A DNA stretch of 64,000 nucleotides from VYFG01 sp965248685 (GTDB lineage Bacteria; Pseudomonadota; Gammaproteobacteria; Arenicellales; Poriferihabitantaceae), in contig CBDFKC010000003.1 in the NCBI GenBank assembly GCA_965248685.1, positions 2,976,001 through 3,040,000 on the forward strand, given 5' to 3'. Positions 9,358 to 18,755 of this stretch are shown piece after piece. Position 1 is the first letter of the stretch. Each line of letters begins with the position of its first letter. The position numbers and the translations under genes are program-made. The notes beneath the pieces are model-generated. The model was not told where the DNA came from, did not search any database, and saw only the letters and a list, made by a program, of their open reading frames with translations.

Positions 9358-9725
9358 ATTGCCTATGGCATATAGCACCTGTCTATTGGCCGACTGCGCA
9401 GCAGACGTGCTAATGAGATTCTTGTTAGGTGCTTTGTTAGATCACCTTGAAAGTGTGCTTCTGTATAACCTCCAAACATATCGGTAGTAAATATGCTGTC
9501 GAGCGTTTGGTTCTGAGTCAGAATATCGGTGTTCGAGCATTGATGTTTGGGAAAAATACAGTAGCTTCAATCAGCAGATAGAATGCGGCCTGTAGAAATA
9601 GGAATTCCTAGAACATAACAAAAATAAATTAGTCTGACACCTTATGCTTTCTTATCTACAAATTGGCTAGTTACTGGTTGTAGGGACTGAACACTGACGC
9701 TAATTCGGCTTTCAATTATAACGAT
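9358..9725. other. Intergenic stretch between convergent genes, no gene seen
   Basis: About 370 AT-rich bases between the YkgJ-like gene (+) and the oxygenase gene (-). No conserved reading frame, RNA gene or clear terminator was recognised. Confidence 0.4.
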
Positions 9726-10700
9726 TCATTGCTGATGCTGGACATAGCTGGATTGCAATTCAGTGCGCAGAAAATCGCCAAAGTGTATAGTGTCGAATCT
9801 TGCCGGGCTGGTTATCGAAGTGCAGGGTGTAAGTGGAGAGATTTCGGTGTTGACGTGAGGGTCGAAGAAAAAAGGACAAGAGTATCTCTCAACACCAACG
9901 GGATTTATTACTCGGTGTGGAGTTGACCGCAAGATTCCGTTACTCCATCGGTGCAACATATCTCCAACATTGACAACTAATCCACCTTCAACAGATGGCA
10001 CGTCGATCCACTGTTGACTGGGTGAAAGTACTTGTAAGCCTCCGACCTCGTCCTGAGCCAAAATCGTTATGCAACCAAAGTCGGTATGTGGTGCAGATCC
10101 GAACTGGCTTGCTGGGGAACTGTTACTTTTTGGCGGGTAATGCAATAGTCGGAGCCAAGTAGTTGGTCGTTCAAACGCCGGCATAACTGCTTCGGGTTTA
10201 CTCTTGAGTGCTAAGCAAGCAATTTGCATCAATTTGTTTCCCAATTGTGCCATAGCATCATGATAGGCCATCACAGTTTTTTGAAAGCCTGGAAACGCGG
10301 GCCATTGGTTGGCACCAGCAAGATAGCAACCCGCCAAAACGTCAGGATGATCTGGAGGATCTTCGCGCATTATCATAAATGATTCAGATTGGTTAGGTGC
10401 TTCGACCTGACCAAATTTCGAATGAACCTCCGTTGAAGTATTGTTTGCTATGAAACCACGATGCAATTTATTTAGCGCGATTTCCATCTTTTTCGCCATA
10501 GGCAAACCATGAAATTGCTTGGACGCATTAAATATATCTCTAGTAAGCTCACGATCAATACCATGGTTGATAATTACACCAAATCCAAAACGCTGGTAAG
10601 TGTCTAAAAAGTGCTCAGCCACCAGGTGGTATCCATTGGAATCGCCAGATTGGATTGGTTGCAGATCAATAGTTGGAATTGTTGTGCTGGGGTATGTCAC
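9726..10700 (-). CDS. Isopenicillin-N-synthase-like 2-oxoglutarate/Fe(II) oxygenase
   Basis: 324 residues with the DIOX_N start IPTIDLQPIQ and FGFGVIINHGID, then the jelly-roll oxygenase core. The iron ligands are in SAPHTDFG (His205, Asp207) and STPHRVIN (His262). The co-substrate RxS motif is RYS (Arg272, Ser274), which favours 2-oxoglutarate use over the co-substrate-free IPNS reaction. GGLQVLSPSQQWIDVP and VNVGDMLHRWSNG are standard family segments. The start is GTG at 10700. It lies downstream of, and on the same strand as, a ligase and an imine-reductase-like gene, with 224 bases before it, so it may hydroxylate or oxidise a product of that cluster. The substrate is unknown. Confidence 0.85.
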   Translation of the reverse strand: MTYPSTTIPTIDLQPIQSGDSNGYHLVAEHFLDTYQRFGFGVIINHGIDRELTRDIFNASKQFHGLPMAKKMEIALNKLHRGFIANNTSTEVHSKFGQVEAPNQSESFMIMREDPPDHPDVLAGCYLAGANQWPAFPGFQKTVMAYHDAMAQLGNKLMQIACLALKSKPEAVMPAFERPTTWLRLLHYPPKSNSSPASQFGSAPHTDFGCITILAQDEVGGLQVLSPSQQWIDVPSVEGGLVVNVGDMLHRWSNGILRSTPHRVINPVGVERYSCPFFFDPHVNTEISPLTPCTSITSPARFDTIHFGDFLRTELQSSYVQHQQ

Positions 10701-10924
10701 TGGGTTTGCTAATAATTAAGTGTAAAAAAATTTGAATAGATCTAACAAAAGATCAGACTGGTTGACCAGCCGAAAAGTTTCGAAATATCTGGACCGTATG
10801 ATTCTATCGATCGCATTTACGCATAGACCCCTATTGGGTTTGCAATATTATCACTGAGTCGGACGATCTGGTGAGCTCTGCTCCAGACAATTCCATGACT
10901 CGTGGACTAGCACAATTATTCGTG
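10701..10924. other. Spacer between ligase pseudogene and oxygenase gene
   Basis: 224 AT-rich bases on the leftward transcript path. It may carry a separate promoter for the oxygenase; none could be defined confidently. Confidence 0.35.
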
Positions 10925-12571
10925 TTAGTTCCCACTTTCATTAGACAGTTTTTCTTCAACCATATTCCTAAGCACTACTTTCTTTACTTTTCCGGATGGT
11001 GTTGTTGGAAATTTATGTACAAAGAAAACGTGACGAGGGATTTTGAAACTGGCTATTTGCCCCCGGCAGTGAGAAATAATCACATCTGCGGTTATCTTTG
11101 ACGACCGGGAAATTACAAAAGCTGTTGGAATTTCTCCCAATCGAGAATCAATGGCCCCTACCACTGCGACTTCATCAACACCATCTATCATTAGCAGTTT
11201 CGACTCGATCTCCGAAGGAGAAACATTTTCACCTCCCACTTTCAACATATCCTTATGTCTACCAAGGAACACGATATGGCCATCCGCTCTCATACGGGCC
11301 ATATCACCCGTATTCACCCACCCATGTTTGTCGATCGTCTATGCGGTTTCAACAGGTTTATCAAAGTACCCCTTCATTTGGGCATAACCCTTAATGAACA
11401 ATAACCCTTTTTCTCCAGATTCCTCATCCTGATCCGTTTCTAGATTGACTATGCGAATCTCATAACCTGGCATCGGGGAACCTGAAGCCATTGTTCTTTG
11501 TTCTTCAGTATCGTCAGTTCGATTGCAAGTAACAAATCCCCAGGTTTCGGTCATACCCCAGCCGCTCACGGTTGGGCCAAAAACTTCTTGTACCTGTTTG
11601 CTTAGCACCGCTGAGCTCTCGGTGCCGGCAGGGTAGGTTCCTAATCGGAAGTTCAATGATCTTGGGTTTTCCCGCTGTTGGCGTAGTAAATCTATCCAGT
11701 GCACATCGAAGCCATGTAGCAGGGTGGCATTCTCTTGCTCAGCCAGGCTCAGTACAACATCGGCATTGAATTGATTCATCAGTATCTGTTTTGGCCTTGT
11801 CAACATTGCCGACATCGCGACTTCACTAAATCCATACAGGTGAAATAATGGCAGATAGCTCATATGCACATCGTCCTCAGTCATTCCATATATTTTCGTC
11901 CTTTCCAGTGTGTTCTGAATAGCGGAATGGCAATGAATGGCGCCGTTCGGACTTCCAGTTGTTCCGGATGTATACAAAATCGCCATCTCGCCGGTTATCT
12001 TTACAGACTGGGCTCGTGCCTCAAGATCAGAGTCGGAAATATCACTCCCACGATCAAGAAATTCGGCCCAACTGGTTACGCCACTAAGCTTTGATTGTTC
12101 AAACATTACCAAACATCTTAAATCTGGATAGGTTTCCAAATTCAGCTCTAAACTGTCAGTTACTTCTTGTCCATTTTGTCCATGCTGTTTAAAAATATCT
12201 CCAATCATTTCTTCATAGTTAACAGGCCCAGATTGATTCATTGAGAACAACAGGTTAGACCGAGACTGAGCAATGGCATAGGCCGCGTCTTCTGTTCTAT
12301 ATCGCGTATTTAGAGGAACAATAACGGCGCCCACTTTCGCAATCGCATACATCAGGAAAAGTAATTCTGGCCGGTTTGTCATCCAAACAGCGATTCGATC
12401 TCTTGGTGATACGTTCGCACCTATCAGTGCCTTGGCATACCGGTCAACTTCAATACTGAACTGAGAATAATTCCAACGGTTGCCTTCAAAATATATCGCT
12501 TCATGGTTTCCCCACAAAGAAGCAGCTCTTTGTGATAGATCACCAAGGGTAAATCGGTTGTGATTTTTCAT
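10925..12571 (-). pseudogene. Acyl-CoA synthetase-like AMP-forming ligase with one in-frame TAG
   Basis: ANL-superfamily ligase (ATP + carboxylate to acyl-AMP, then usually a thioester). The first piece (12571-11339, 410 residues) has the P-loop-like AILYTSGTTGSPNGAIH, YLPLFHLYGFSE, PAGTESS and GWGMTETWGF. The second piece (to 10925, about 137 residues) contains TGDMARMRADGHIVFLGRHKD, GGENVSPSEIES and the C-terminal PTTPSGKVKK catalytic lysine. The two are in the same frame, separated only by TAG at 11339-11341, so reading through gives PVETA-stop-TIDKHGWVNTGDM. One transition from CAG, or another single change from AAG, would explain it. Without readthrough the enzyme lacks its C-terminal lid. 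The gene follows the reductase gene by 9 bases. Confidence 0.85.
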
Positions 12572-12580
12572 ATTAGGAAT

Positions 12581-13432
12581 TCATTTGTAGAATTTTGATG
12601 AGTGACGCGTTATCCAGTTTTTATATCCGGCCGCTGCCGCTCGTTCGTATAGCCCCAATATGAATCCAGGCAATTCATTGTTTATTCCCAAATCATCAGC
12701 CTGTCGCTTAATGCTCGAAACTAGACCGAGTGAGACGGCGATCGTAGCCGAAATATTTTCTTCGAATTGGTTGGTGTGAATTTTCATAGCCAATGAGTGT
12801 GACCGATCTCCTTCGGGGAACATTGCGACGAACTGCTCGAGGGAAACACCTTCGGATTGACAGACATTGGCACCATGGATAACGCTTACGGTATTGGCCG
12901 CCAGCCGAGTGACAGTGGCAAGGTCGAGTGCAGCCGCCGCCCCAATTATGCCTCCAAGATAACGGATATCACCAGCAAGATAGTGCAGATACTTCTTAAT
13001 ACTCTTGAATACGCTTTCATTTCCAGAGACTAATATCTGCCCCTGCTGGGTGCCGATTGACTCCGGGTAAACCATGATGGATCCATCGAGATATCGGGAG
13101 TCTTGCTGGTGAACCCATTGCTCCAATTCCCGCGCTTCACCTGGAGTGCCAGTGCTCAATTGAATTATCGTTCTATTGCATAATATTGGTGTAATTTCAG
13201 GGTCGTCCAACAACGCCCATGCAGCCAAATATTCGTTAATGCAAATTATCACTATTGAGCTTGTGCTAATAGCCTGGGCTAGATTTGTTGAGCTTATCAC
13301 TCCCATATCAATCAGTGACTTTCCTCTTCCGACTGAGCGGTTCCATATCGTCAGATTACAATTATTTTCCATTAATTCCCGACCAATCGCTGTTCCCATA
13401 GCTCCAAGGCCAACTAATGTAATGTCATTCAT
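12581..13432 (-). CDS. NADP-binding imine-reductase-like oxidoreductase
   Basis: 283 residues of the beta-hydroxyacid dehydrogenase/imine reductase group. The N-terminal Rossmann domain has LVGLGAMGTAIG (8-17) and WNRS after beta-2. The middle YLDGSIMVYPESIG and the helix GAAAALDLATVTRLA (Asp170) match the imine reductase/reductive aminase subgroup better than 3-hydroxyisobutyrate dehydrogenases, which carry a catalytic Lys here. It would reduce a C=N bond or a related carbonyl with NADPH in the cytoplasm. A strong GAGGAG lies just upstream of ATG 13432. It is first in a leftward unit with the ligase and oxygenase genes and is divergent from a regulator. The subgroup call is moderately sure. 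Confidence 0.75.
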   Translation of the reverse strand: MNDITLVGLGAMGTAIGRELMENNCNLTIWNRSVGRGKSLIDMGVISSTNLAQAISTSSIVIICINEYLAAWALLDDPEITPILCNRTIIQLSTGTPGEARELEQWVHQQDSRYLDGSIMVYPESIGTQQGQILVSGNESVFKSIKKYLHYLAGDIRYLGGIIGAAAALDLATVTRLAANTVSVIHGANVCQSEGVSLEQFVAMFPEGDRSHSLAMKIHTNQFEENISATIAVSLGLVSSIKRQADDLGINNELPGFILGLYERAAAAGYKNWITRHSSKFYK

Positions 13433-13599
13433 ATTGACTCCTCTTTAAAGTTACTCGTGGCAGGAATAATATGAAAGCCGGTTAGCGCAGGCTTGATTGA
13501 TATCTGACCTAAATGTGTTGAAGCTCTGATTAAACTCCGATGAATAGGTAATTATTGGAATTAACGAAATAGTAAACCGGCTAAAATTCGGCGGTATAT
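13433..13599. promoter_or_regulatory. Divergent intergenic region, reductase cluster / regulator
   Basis: 167 bases between the start of the reductase gene (-) and the regulator pseudogene (+). It must carry the leftward cluster promoter and is the natural site for the wHTH regulator. It includes the GAGGAG ribosome binding site of the reductase gene near 13440. No operator palindrome stood out. Confidence 0.4.
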
Positions 13600-15192
13600 A
13601 TGCAATTTTGATTTGAAAAATATGTTCTTGATGGTGAGCAGTTTGCACTATTTAATGATGGCTCGGCGATTCACGTTGAGCCACAAGTAATAGAGTTATT
13701 ATTGTTCCCGATTGAGAATCGGGGGCGTTTAATTACCAAGAAGGAACTGAATCAAAATATTTGGGGAGGACGCATCGTTTCAGATTCGGCGCTGAGTAGC
13801 CGAATCAAGATTGCTCGACACGCCTTGGGTGATAACGGCCGAAAACAGAAATTTATTCGTACCATACATAAAAGAGGATTCTCGTTTATTGGCGAAGTGG
13901 AAGACAAAGCCTGCAATAAATCCGGTTCAATTCGCGCAGATCAGGAGGGAATAAATGGCAAATCCACGTCTAGTGTTTTTGATGGCATGCCGAGTTCAGC
14001 AACCGATGAAACTCGACCTGCCATCGCAGTGCTTCCATTTTCTAGTTCAGGTGGTGATCCTGAGCAGGATTATTTAGCCACCGGCATTACCGAAGATATT
14101 GTTACCACGCTGTCAAAAATTTCGAAGCTGATTGTGGTGACATATTCAACTATATCACCACAAAACCCGGTAGACATTAAACAAGTAGGGCGCGAACTGG
14201 AGGTTGGCTATATTCTGGAAGGGAGTGTGCGTAGTGACGGTAATCGACTCCGTATGTCGGCACATTTGATTGATGTGGGAAACTGTCATCATATATGGGC
14301 CGAACGCTATGAACGGAAAAATATGGATCTATTTAATTTGCAGGATGAGGTTTCCAAAGAGGTGGTTTCAGCATTACAGGTTGAGTTAACCGAAGGTGAC
14401 CCGGCGCTATTTGCATCCAGGGGGACCGCCAATATTGAAGCATGGAAACTTACTTTTGAGGGCGAAGCATCCGTACTCGAACATCGTAAGGACAGTGTTT
14501 GACGCGGATTACTTCAACTGCAAAAAGCAGTTCAGCTGGACCAAAACTATGCTATGGCGTTGAGTGCATTGAGCACCGCTCATTTGAAGGAATCAATGAA
14601 CAAAGGTTGGAGCATTTCAGCAAAATCATCACTTGCCAACGCGTTACAGGCCAGTGATCGAGCGATTGCACTTGATCCGCAAAATGCCGCATCGCTGGCG
14701 GCGCGATCGATGATATTTATCTCATCACGACAGTTTGAAGAGGCCCAGGCCTTGGCAGAAAAGTCTTTGTTTCTCGCCAATAGTGAAGCCCATACAATTG
14801 CCATTGCAGCGATAACATTACGGGTCTGTTGTGAGCCGGAAATATCGATCAAGCATACTCTTAAGGCGATGCTTCTGTGCCCTATTTATCCAGCATGGTA
14901 TCCCTATGGAAATGCGGTTTGTTACTGGTTGCTAGAACAATATGATCAAGCAATAGCCGCTGCGAAAGAAGCGATTCAAATAGATTCGGAATTTATTTAC
15001 ACTTATTTCTTACTGGCTATGGTTTATGCGGAACTAGATGAAGAACAAAAAGCACAAGCTGCGGTAGATAACGTTCTTAGAATTGATCCTAATTTTTCTA
15101 GGCACGCATATACAGATGCATTTCCATTTAGCGATCAGGTGACCAATGAAAGACGAGAGGCAGCATTGATAAAGGCAGGAATGCCGGATTAG
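13600..15192 (+). pseudogene. OmpR/CadC-type winged-helix regulator with TolB-like and TPR domains, two in-frame TGAs
   Basis: The full frame runs from ATG 13600 to 15192. It starts MQF-stop-FEKYVLDGEQF (TGA 13609-13611), continues through the winged helix (HVEPQVIELL, KKELNQNIWGGRIVSDSALSSRIK, KFIRTIHKRGFSFIG), then a TolB-like domain (IAVLPFSSSGGDPEQDYLATGITED, GYILEGSVRSDGNRLRM, IWAERYE). It is cut again at 14500-14502 by TGA (KDSV-stop-RGLLQLQKAVQLD) and ends in TPR repeats. Both TGAs sit where Arg is common in relatives (MxxRFE; xRGLL), so CGA to TGA transitions are likely. The only start codon between the first TGA and the core is TTG 13702, which would remove the N-terminal beta-sheet. 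It is probably inactive. It is divergent from the reductase cluster, which it may once have regulated. Confidence 0.8.
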
Positions 15193-15200
15193 TTTTGGAA

Positions 15201-15227
15201 TGGCGCCCTCGACAGGATTCGAACCTC
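15201..15227 (-). other. tRNA-Arg 3'-end remnant (27 nt, attachment-site-like)
   Basis: Read on the minus strand this is the T-arm and acceptor end of a tRNA: GAGGTTCGAATCCTG followed by TCGAGGGCGCCA. No 5' half is present. The flank to its right contains GATTGCTCTCTCTAAAACA (about 15299-15317), also found in near-identical form next to the remnant at 27926. These are the marks of an integration junction left in a tRNA gene by a tyrosine-recombinase element. Confidence 0.65.
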
Positions 15228-15566
15228 GGTCTCTATTCCAGACTCGACCCTACCACCTACATCCAGGTAGGCGTGTAACTATTTCACTTGCGAGTCGATT
15301 GCTCTCTCTAAAACACTCTATAAATAACGCCATTAACGTCAATCTAGATGACTACCTAAATAATATTGATTCAAGGTACAAGAAAGATAACCGACAAGTG
15401 GCGCATATGTGATTCCTTGGCTCTCTATAGAGAACAATTATTTGTTTGTGGCATCTGTTTCTCCTATATTTAGTCATAATTAATACTGCCGTCAGCTATT
15501 ATTATTGGCGTGACGAATAAGTAATTCATCGACACCAGATTTAAACAGCAACCGGAATACGAGCAT
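15228..15566. other. Intergenic stretch next to tRNA remnant, no gene seen
   Basis: Holds the island-flank sequence shared with the 27.9 kb remnant, then AT-rich sequence up to the LCAT-like gene. A reading frame across the tRNA remnant (15200-15412) is rejected as non-coding. No promoter could be fixed. Confidence 0.4.
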
Positions 15567-17033
15567 ATGAGACTTGTGAGTAACTATCAGAATCCAATTC
15601 AAGTCGCGGCGTTAATGATAGTAATATTTTTTGCATTTCCTGGCTGCACCAAAAAACTACAAGCCCCCGATCTCGGCGGCTTATACAACGAACTTATCCA
15701 GGCCGAAGATCCCTACCGGAATCCCGTGATCGTAATACCTGGCATTCTGGGATCTAAGCTCAGGGATATTGAATCAAATGCAGTGGTCTGGGGAGCGTTT
15801 GGCCCCGGCAGATCGAATCCGACTAAACCTGTGGGTGCCCGATTGATTGCACTGCCGATGCGTGAAAACGCACCATTAGACCAACTGCAGGATTCGATAC
15901 TGCCAGATGGTGTATTGGACCAGGTTGAAGTCAACTTCGCGGGTTTGGATCTACGCCTTAAAGCCTACTTTTATCTGCTAAGCACGTTAGGCGCTGCCTA
16001 TCAGGATAGCGCACTCGGTGAATCCGGTGCCATTGATTATGGCGATCGCCACTATACCTGTTTTCAATTTGCTTACGACTGGCGACGGGACATTGTTGAG
16101 AGCGCCCAAGCGCTACACACATTCATTCTGGACCAACGAGACTATGTCCAGGCAGAAACCGAAAAACAATATGGCATTAAGGACATAGATGTAAAGTTCG
16201 ATATTGTTGCGCATTCCATGGGCGGCCTAGTGGCACGCTACTACCTTCGTTACGGTGATGCTGACCTGCCAGCCGATGGATCTTTGCCGGAACTGACTTG
16301 GGCGGGTGCCAAATTTGTCGAGAATATCGTTATGGTTGGAACACCTAACGCAGGCTCGGTCGATGTACTGAACGACTTGACCAAAGGCCGTAAATTTGCC
16401 CCGCTATACGGTGCGTATCAACCAGCGATTCTTGGCACAATGCCTTCGCTTTACCAACTTCTACCTCGCGGCCGACACGGCGCCGTAGTTAATGCCGGCA
16501 CAGAGAGCCGGATAATCGATTTTTACGATCCAACTCTTTGGGAAAGCATGGGTTGGGGGCTGGCGAATCCAGATCAGGATACTGTGCTCGAGGTACTCCT
16601 TCCAGAGGTTGAAGATGCGGCGTCGCGGCGTCGAGTTGCACTTGATCACAAAGTAAATCGTTGCTACGGGCCAATCAACTGGCAGCTGCATTGGACCTCC
16701 GCGCAACCCTACCTATGGGCCTGTCGCTTTATCTAATTGCTGGTGATGCGGTACCCACCGACGCCGTGGTGGCAGTTGATAAAAGCGGAGTAACAGACGT
16801 TGTTAAAGTAGCCCCGGGTGACGGTACGGTGCTCCGCAGCAGTGCGTTGATGGATGACAACGTCGGTTCTGGGATTGTCGGTCGATTGAACTCCCCAATC
16901 AACTAGACCGGGGGTACATTTTCTATTTACGGATCACATAGGATTGACCAAGGATCCGGGGTTTAGCGATAATCTTTTATATTTCCTGTTTGAGAAACCA
17001 AAAATGACACCGGAACCACCGACCGGAGCATAA
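15567..17033 (+). pseudogene. LCAT-like phospholipid acyltransferase lipoprotein, broken by two frameshifts and a TAG
   Basis: The first frame (15567-16736) encodes a lipoprotein signal ending AFPGC, the NPVIVIPGILGSKLRD segment of lecithin:cholesterol acyltransferase-like hydrolases, FAYDWRRD, and VAHSMGGLVARYYLRYGD with Ser217. Near 16640-16660 a one-base loss moves the sense to another frame (SLLRANQLAAALD, LYLIAGDAVPTDAVVAVD, PGDGTVLRSSALMDD), which ends at TAG 16904-16906 where Trp is expected. An extra G in the following G run then restores the first frame: GVHFLFTDHIGLTKDPGFSDN to TAA at 17031-17033. The C-terminal catalytic residues (GDGTV Asp and probably TDH His) lie in the lost part, so the product should be inactive. 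It lies between two tRNA-Arg remnants. Confidence 0.85.
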
Positions 17034-17370
17034 CGCAACCGAGATTTACCCCGTTAAAGTCAAACCCTCTGTATAACTCCGTTACTTATAGATGTTCTGT
17101 GGGTCAAATATTCAGCCCAGGTCGTCATACCCGGGAGATCGTTAAATAATTAACAGCTTCGCGACAAATCATACCGGCCCTATGGGCAGACCCGCCCGAA
17201 GTGCTGGATCAACTTGTCCAAACGATCTGTCAATGTATGGGTAAGTATCTGGAACGTACTGGTCTGCTGGTTCGGGACGTTGGAATACCTACTTGCAGAT
17301 GGAAGCTCTGAGTGCCATTCGACCGCCATTCGCGACACAATACGGAATCGGCGATTACACCGTTTTGGAA
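17034..17370. other. Intergenic stretch, no gene seen
   Basis: Follows the LCAT-like pseudogene. Frames on both strands (for example 17214-17456 and 17180-17449) run across the tRNA remnant and look like chance. No RNA gene or terminator was recognised apart from the remnant that follows. Confidence 0.4.
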
Positions 17371-17414
17371 TGGTGCCCTCGACAGGAGTCGAACCTGCGA
17401 CCTTTCGCTTAGTG
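17371..17414 (-). other. tRNA-Arg 3'-end remnant (44 nt), left edge of the respiratory island
   Basis: On the minus strand it reads from the anticodon loop (CACTAAGCG) through GAAAGGTCGCAGG, TTCGACT and CCTGT to CGAGGGCACCA. The T stem and 3' acceptor are intact, but the 5' half is missing. Its inner edge forms a perfect palindrome, CTTAGTGACACTAAG (17408-17422), where the tRNA match ends. It has the same orientation as the remnants at 15201 and 27926. Confidence 0.7.
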
Positions 17415-17546
17415 ACACTAAGTGTGTTGCCTAATATGATCGATATCAATATTTGATCGCTTTAACCTGCAAACAAATTCTGTGCTGTGCTATGTTTCCT
17501 TCACTGATGTAAGGCTATTTCATGATGCTAGTACCGTGGACGAGAT

Positions 17547-18002
17547 ATGATTCAACATGACGCAATTGTCGACCGGTTAATTCCCTACCTTCCACATTTC
17601 CAGGCCATACTAAACGCCTGTTCGGCGACGCTGTTGGCGACCGGCTACTTTTTCATTCGAGCTAAAAATCGTCACGCACATCGTCGCTGTATGACTACTG
17701 CCCTAGTGGTTTCTGCGGTATTTATGATTTCATACTTAACCTATCATGCCAGGGTAGGGTATCTGCCATTTGCAGGACAAGGGATGATAAGGCCGTTTTA
17801 TTTTACCTTGTTGGCCTCCCACGTAATTTTTGCAGCTATTATTGTCCCCGCGGTCATCGTTACGGTTAGCTTTGCTATGCGGGGAAATTTCAAGGCTCAT
17901 CCAAAAATTGCACGTTGGGCTTTGCCGTTGTGGCTCTATGTATCAGTATCTGGTGTGCTGGTATATTTTCTCGGCTTTCATTTCTATGCAGCACCAACAT
18001 AG
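17547..18002 (+). CDS. DUF420 family membrane protein (CtaM-like)
   Basis: 151 residues with four predicted transmembrane helices. The signature YHARVGYLPFAGQGMIRPFYFTLLASH is split here as YHARVGYLPFAGQG then RPFYFTLLASH, with conserved His, and ends in LVYFLGFHFYA. DUF420 proteins occur in cytochrome oxidase loci, and CtaM of Bacillus/Staphylococcus is needed for heme A oxidase maturation. Here it accompanies an oxidase-like operon on the opposite strand, so a maturation role for the heme-copper enzyme is inferred. Starts at ATG 17547. Confidence 0.75.
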   Translation: MIQHDAIVDRLIPYLPHFQAILNACSATLLATGYFFIRAKNRHAHRRCMTTALVVSAVFMISYLTYHARVGYLPFAGQGMIRPFYFTLLASHVIFAAIIVPAVIVTVSFAMRGNFKAHPKIARWALPLWLYVSVSGVLVYFLGFHFYAAPT

Positions 18003-18014
18003 GGGGTAATTACA

Positions 18015-18197
18015 TTGGCATTTGTCTATTTCACTATTGCTGGTATCGTGCTGTATCTTGGGTCTGATTGGCTGCTCGATCGTATTGAGAAATCCCGAGG
18101 CAAGCGATTTGAACATCGATCAGCCATGTTTTTTGTGATCATATTCGTTCTTGCTGTCGGATCATTTCGCATTATAGAACATTTAACAACCCAGTAA
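18015..18197 (+). CDS. Small two-helix membrane protein
   Basis: 60 residues, two hydrophobic segments (VYFTIAGIVLYLGSDWLL and AMFFVIIFVLAVGSFRII) with a basic loop between (EKSRGKRFEHRS). The TTG start at 18015 is preceded by AGGGGG at a workable distance, and the gene follows the DUF420 gene by 12 bases, so the two are probably an operon. No family is recognised. A role alongside the oxidase assembly proteins is only suggested by position. Confidence 0.55.
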   Translation: MAFVYFTIAGIVLYLGSDWLLDRIEKSRGKRFEHRSAMFFVIIFVLAVGSFRIIEHLTTQ

Positions 18198-18229
18198 CCT
18201 GGCCACCGATCTACCAGGCTAGAAGGGGG

Positions 18230-18742
18230 CTATTTAATAACGAATCCGGTCAGAGAATCGAAACTGACTAGTTTGATTTGACTTGCTTCGATATCAATCT
18301 CCGCACTATAGTGGTGATTGAACCCCTCATCGCGTACGCTGTCGTCCATCCTAATTTCAAAATAATGTTTGCCCGATGTGATTTTACTGGCACTATAAAC
18401 ATCAACCCCGCCGTCCTCAAAAAGCCCTGCAGGTTCCAATGTTTCTTTATAAAGCACCTCACCATCCAACAATGCCTGAATTACTACGGGAGATCTTTCA
18501 CGGGGACAATCTTCAAGTTTGCGCATATTTGCAGCTAGCGCTGCAAGCTCCTCGCTAGTTAGTTTTTGACAAGGTTCACGTAATTCTCCCGCATGAGCGA
18601 AGGCGATAGTAATCATAGCTTCAGCTTCTGTAGAAACCTGAATTTTTGGCATGGTGGAAAAGAACCAAATCAAGCCCATGAAAACCGCATAGTTGACCCC
18701 CTGTAGAAGATAACTCAATGGTTTGTTGTTCAAACCCGACAT
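18230..18742 (-). CDS. Membrane-anchored protein of the oxidase operon, unknown function
   Basis: 170 residues. One N-terminal transmembrane helix (GVNYAVFMGLIWFFSTMP) is followed by a soluble domain on the outer face with two Cys (REPCQKLTSEEL and LEDCPRE), which may form a disulfide. The C-terminal part is strand-rich (GKHYFEIRMDDS, YSAEIDIEASQIKLVSFDS). It is the last gene of the leftward oxidase operon, 13 bases after the cytochrome b fusion. No family recognised. The conserved-looking HHYSAEIDI segment and the operon position suggest an accessory subunit. Confidence 0.7.
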   Translation of the reverse strand: MSGLNNKPLSYLLQGVNYAVFMGLIWFFSTMPKIQVSTEAEAMITIAFAHAGELREPCQKLTSEELAALAANMRKLEDCPRERSPVVIQALLDGEVLYKETLEPAGLFEDGGVDVYSASKITSGKHYFEIRMDDSVRDEGFNHHYSAEIDIEASQIKLVSFDSLTGFVIK

Positions 18743-18755
18743 AATTTAGTTACCT

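Noticed and set aside
10925..15192. Recoding of TAG or TGA as sense codons in this organism.
   Set aside because: TAA, TAG and TGA all end many intact genes here with correct family lengths; stops inside frames are limited to three decaying genes.
17180..17456. Overlapping frames on both strands across the tRNA remnant.
   Set aside because: They translate tRNA sequence and share no coding features.
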